Assembly (NCBI GenBank): GCA_000183865.1 | Contig: CM001047.1 | Span: 1,274,652 to 1,279,848, forward strand | Direction of reading: 5' to 3' | Length of the DNA: 5,197 bases | Source of the DNA: Listeria marthii FSL S4-120 | Lineage (GTDB): Bacteria; Bacillota; Bacilli; Lactobacillales; Listeriaceae | Part shown: positions 5,175 to 5,197 of the stretch, one piece after another | Numbering within the stretch: position 1 is the first letter of the stretch | Layout of the letters: every line of letters starts with the position of its first letter | The notes under the pieces: generated by a model | Database searches by the model: none | What the model was told of the DNA's origin: nothing | What the model saw: the letters and a program-made list of their open reading frames with translations, nothing else | Translations under genes and position numbers: made by a program

Positions 5175-5197
5175 ATGCTAGAAAAAGCTAAAATAGA
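5175..5197 (+). CDS. 5' end of a small gene, probably DUF896/YnzC-like (partial)
   Basis: Only the first codons are in the window (M-L-E-K-A-K-I); the gene runs off the right edge. ATG at 5175 follows AAGGAT (5161-5166) with 8 bases of spacing. An earlier ATG at 5165 meets a stop after eight codons and is excluded. The start resembles the N-terminus of the DUF896 (UPF0291) family, whose members open with a short stretch ending in AKI followed by RINEL, such as B. subtilis YnzC. A YnzC-like gene also follows yneA in Listeria as I remember it. Seven residues are too few to prove the family. YnzC-like proteins are small, about 75-80 residues, cytoplasmic and helical, with no established function that I know of. 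Confidence 0.65.

Noticed and set aside
1..5197. CRISPR array, insertion sequence, tRNA/rRNA, phage or defence system
   Set aside because: No repeated units, transposase, cloverleaf-like sequence or defence-type domain was seen. Genes are tightly packed and all but the unproven last one match core chromosomal families.

Overview
The window is low-GC Firmicute chromosome and I read it as Listeria (L. monocytogenes/L. innocua group). The basis is gene order and protein resemblance recalled from memory: glnR-glnA, then an ArsB-type pump, then a GNAT gene beside lexA, then yneA and the start of a YnzC-like gene, which matches the lmo1298-lmo1304 order as I remember it. Species cannot be fixed from this sequence alone. 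Strong AGGAGG ribosome sites, sigma-A type promoters and short GC hairpins followed by T-runs fit this group.

Layout. Positions 1-55 hold only the terminator of an upstream gene. Positions 94-1999 form the nitrogen operon: two GlnR/TnrA operators over a consensus sigma-A promoter, then glnR (MerR-type repressor), glnA (type I-alpha glutamine synthetase) and a strong terminator. Positions 2021-3391 hold a solitary arsB, which seems to have its own promoter with an inverted repeat across the -35. A bidirectional terminator (3391-3428) separates arsB from the convergent genes on the minus strand: lexA (transcribed first) and a GNAT acetyltransferase 30 bases behind it. The lexA-yneA intergenic region carries two divergent promoters and three SOS boxes. 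yneA runs on the plus strand and is followed by a hairpin terminator. The window ends in the first codons of a small gene that looks like the DUF896/YnzC family.

How the genes work together. There are two self-contained circuits. In the first, glutamine-bound glutamine synthetase activates GlnR, which represses glnRA. In the second, LexA represses itself and yneA until DNA damage activates RecA. LexA then cleaves itself at Ala90-Gly91 and the division inhibitor YneA is made. arsB is an unlinked stress gene between them, with no arsR or arsC in the window.

I found no undescribed system. This is mostly well-understood core chromosome. The points most worth a second look are the possible ArsR-type operator before the lone arsB, the arrangement of the three SOS boxes, the probable TTG start of the GNAT gene, and the extended -10 placed directly before the hairpin upstream of the last gene.
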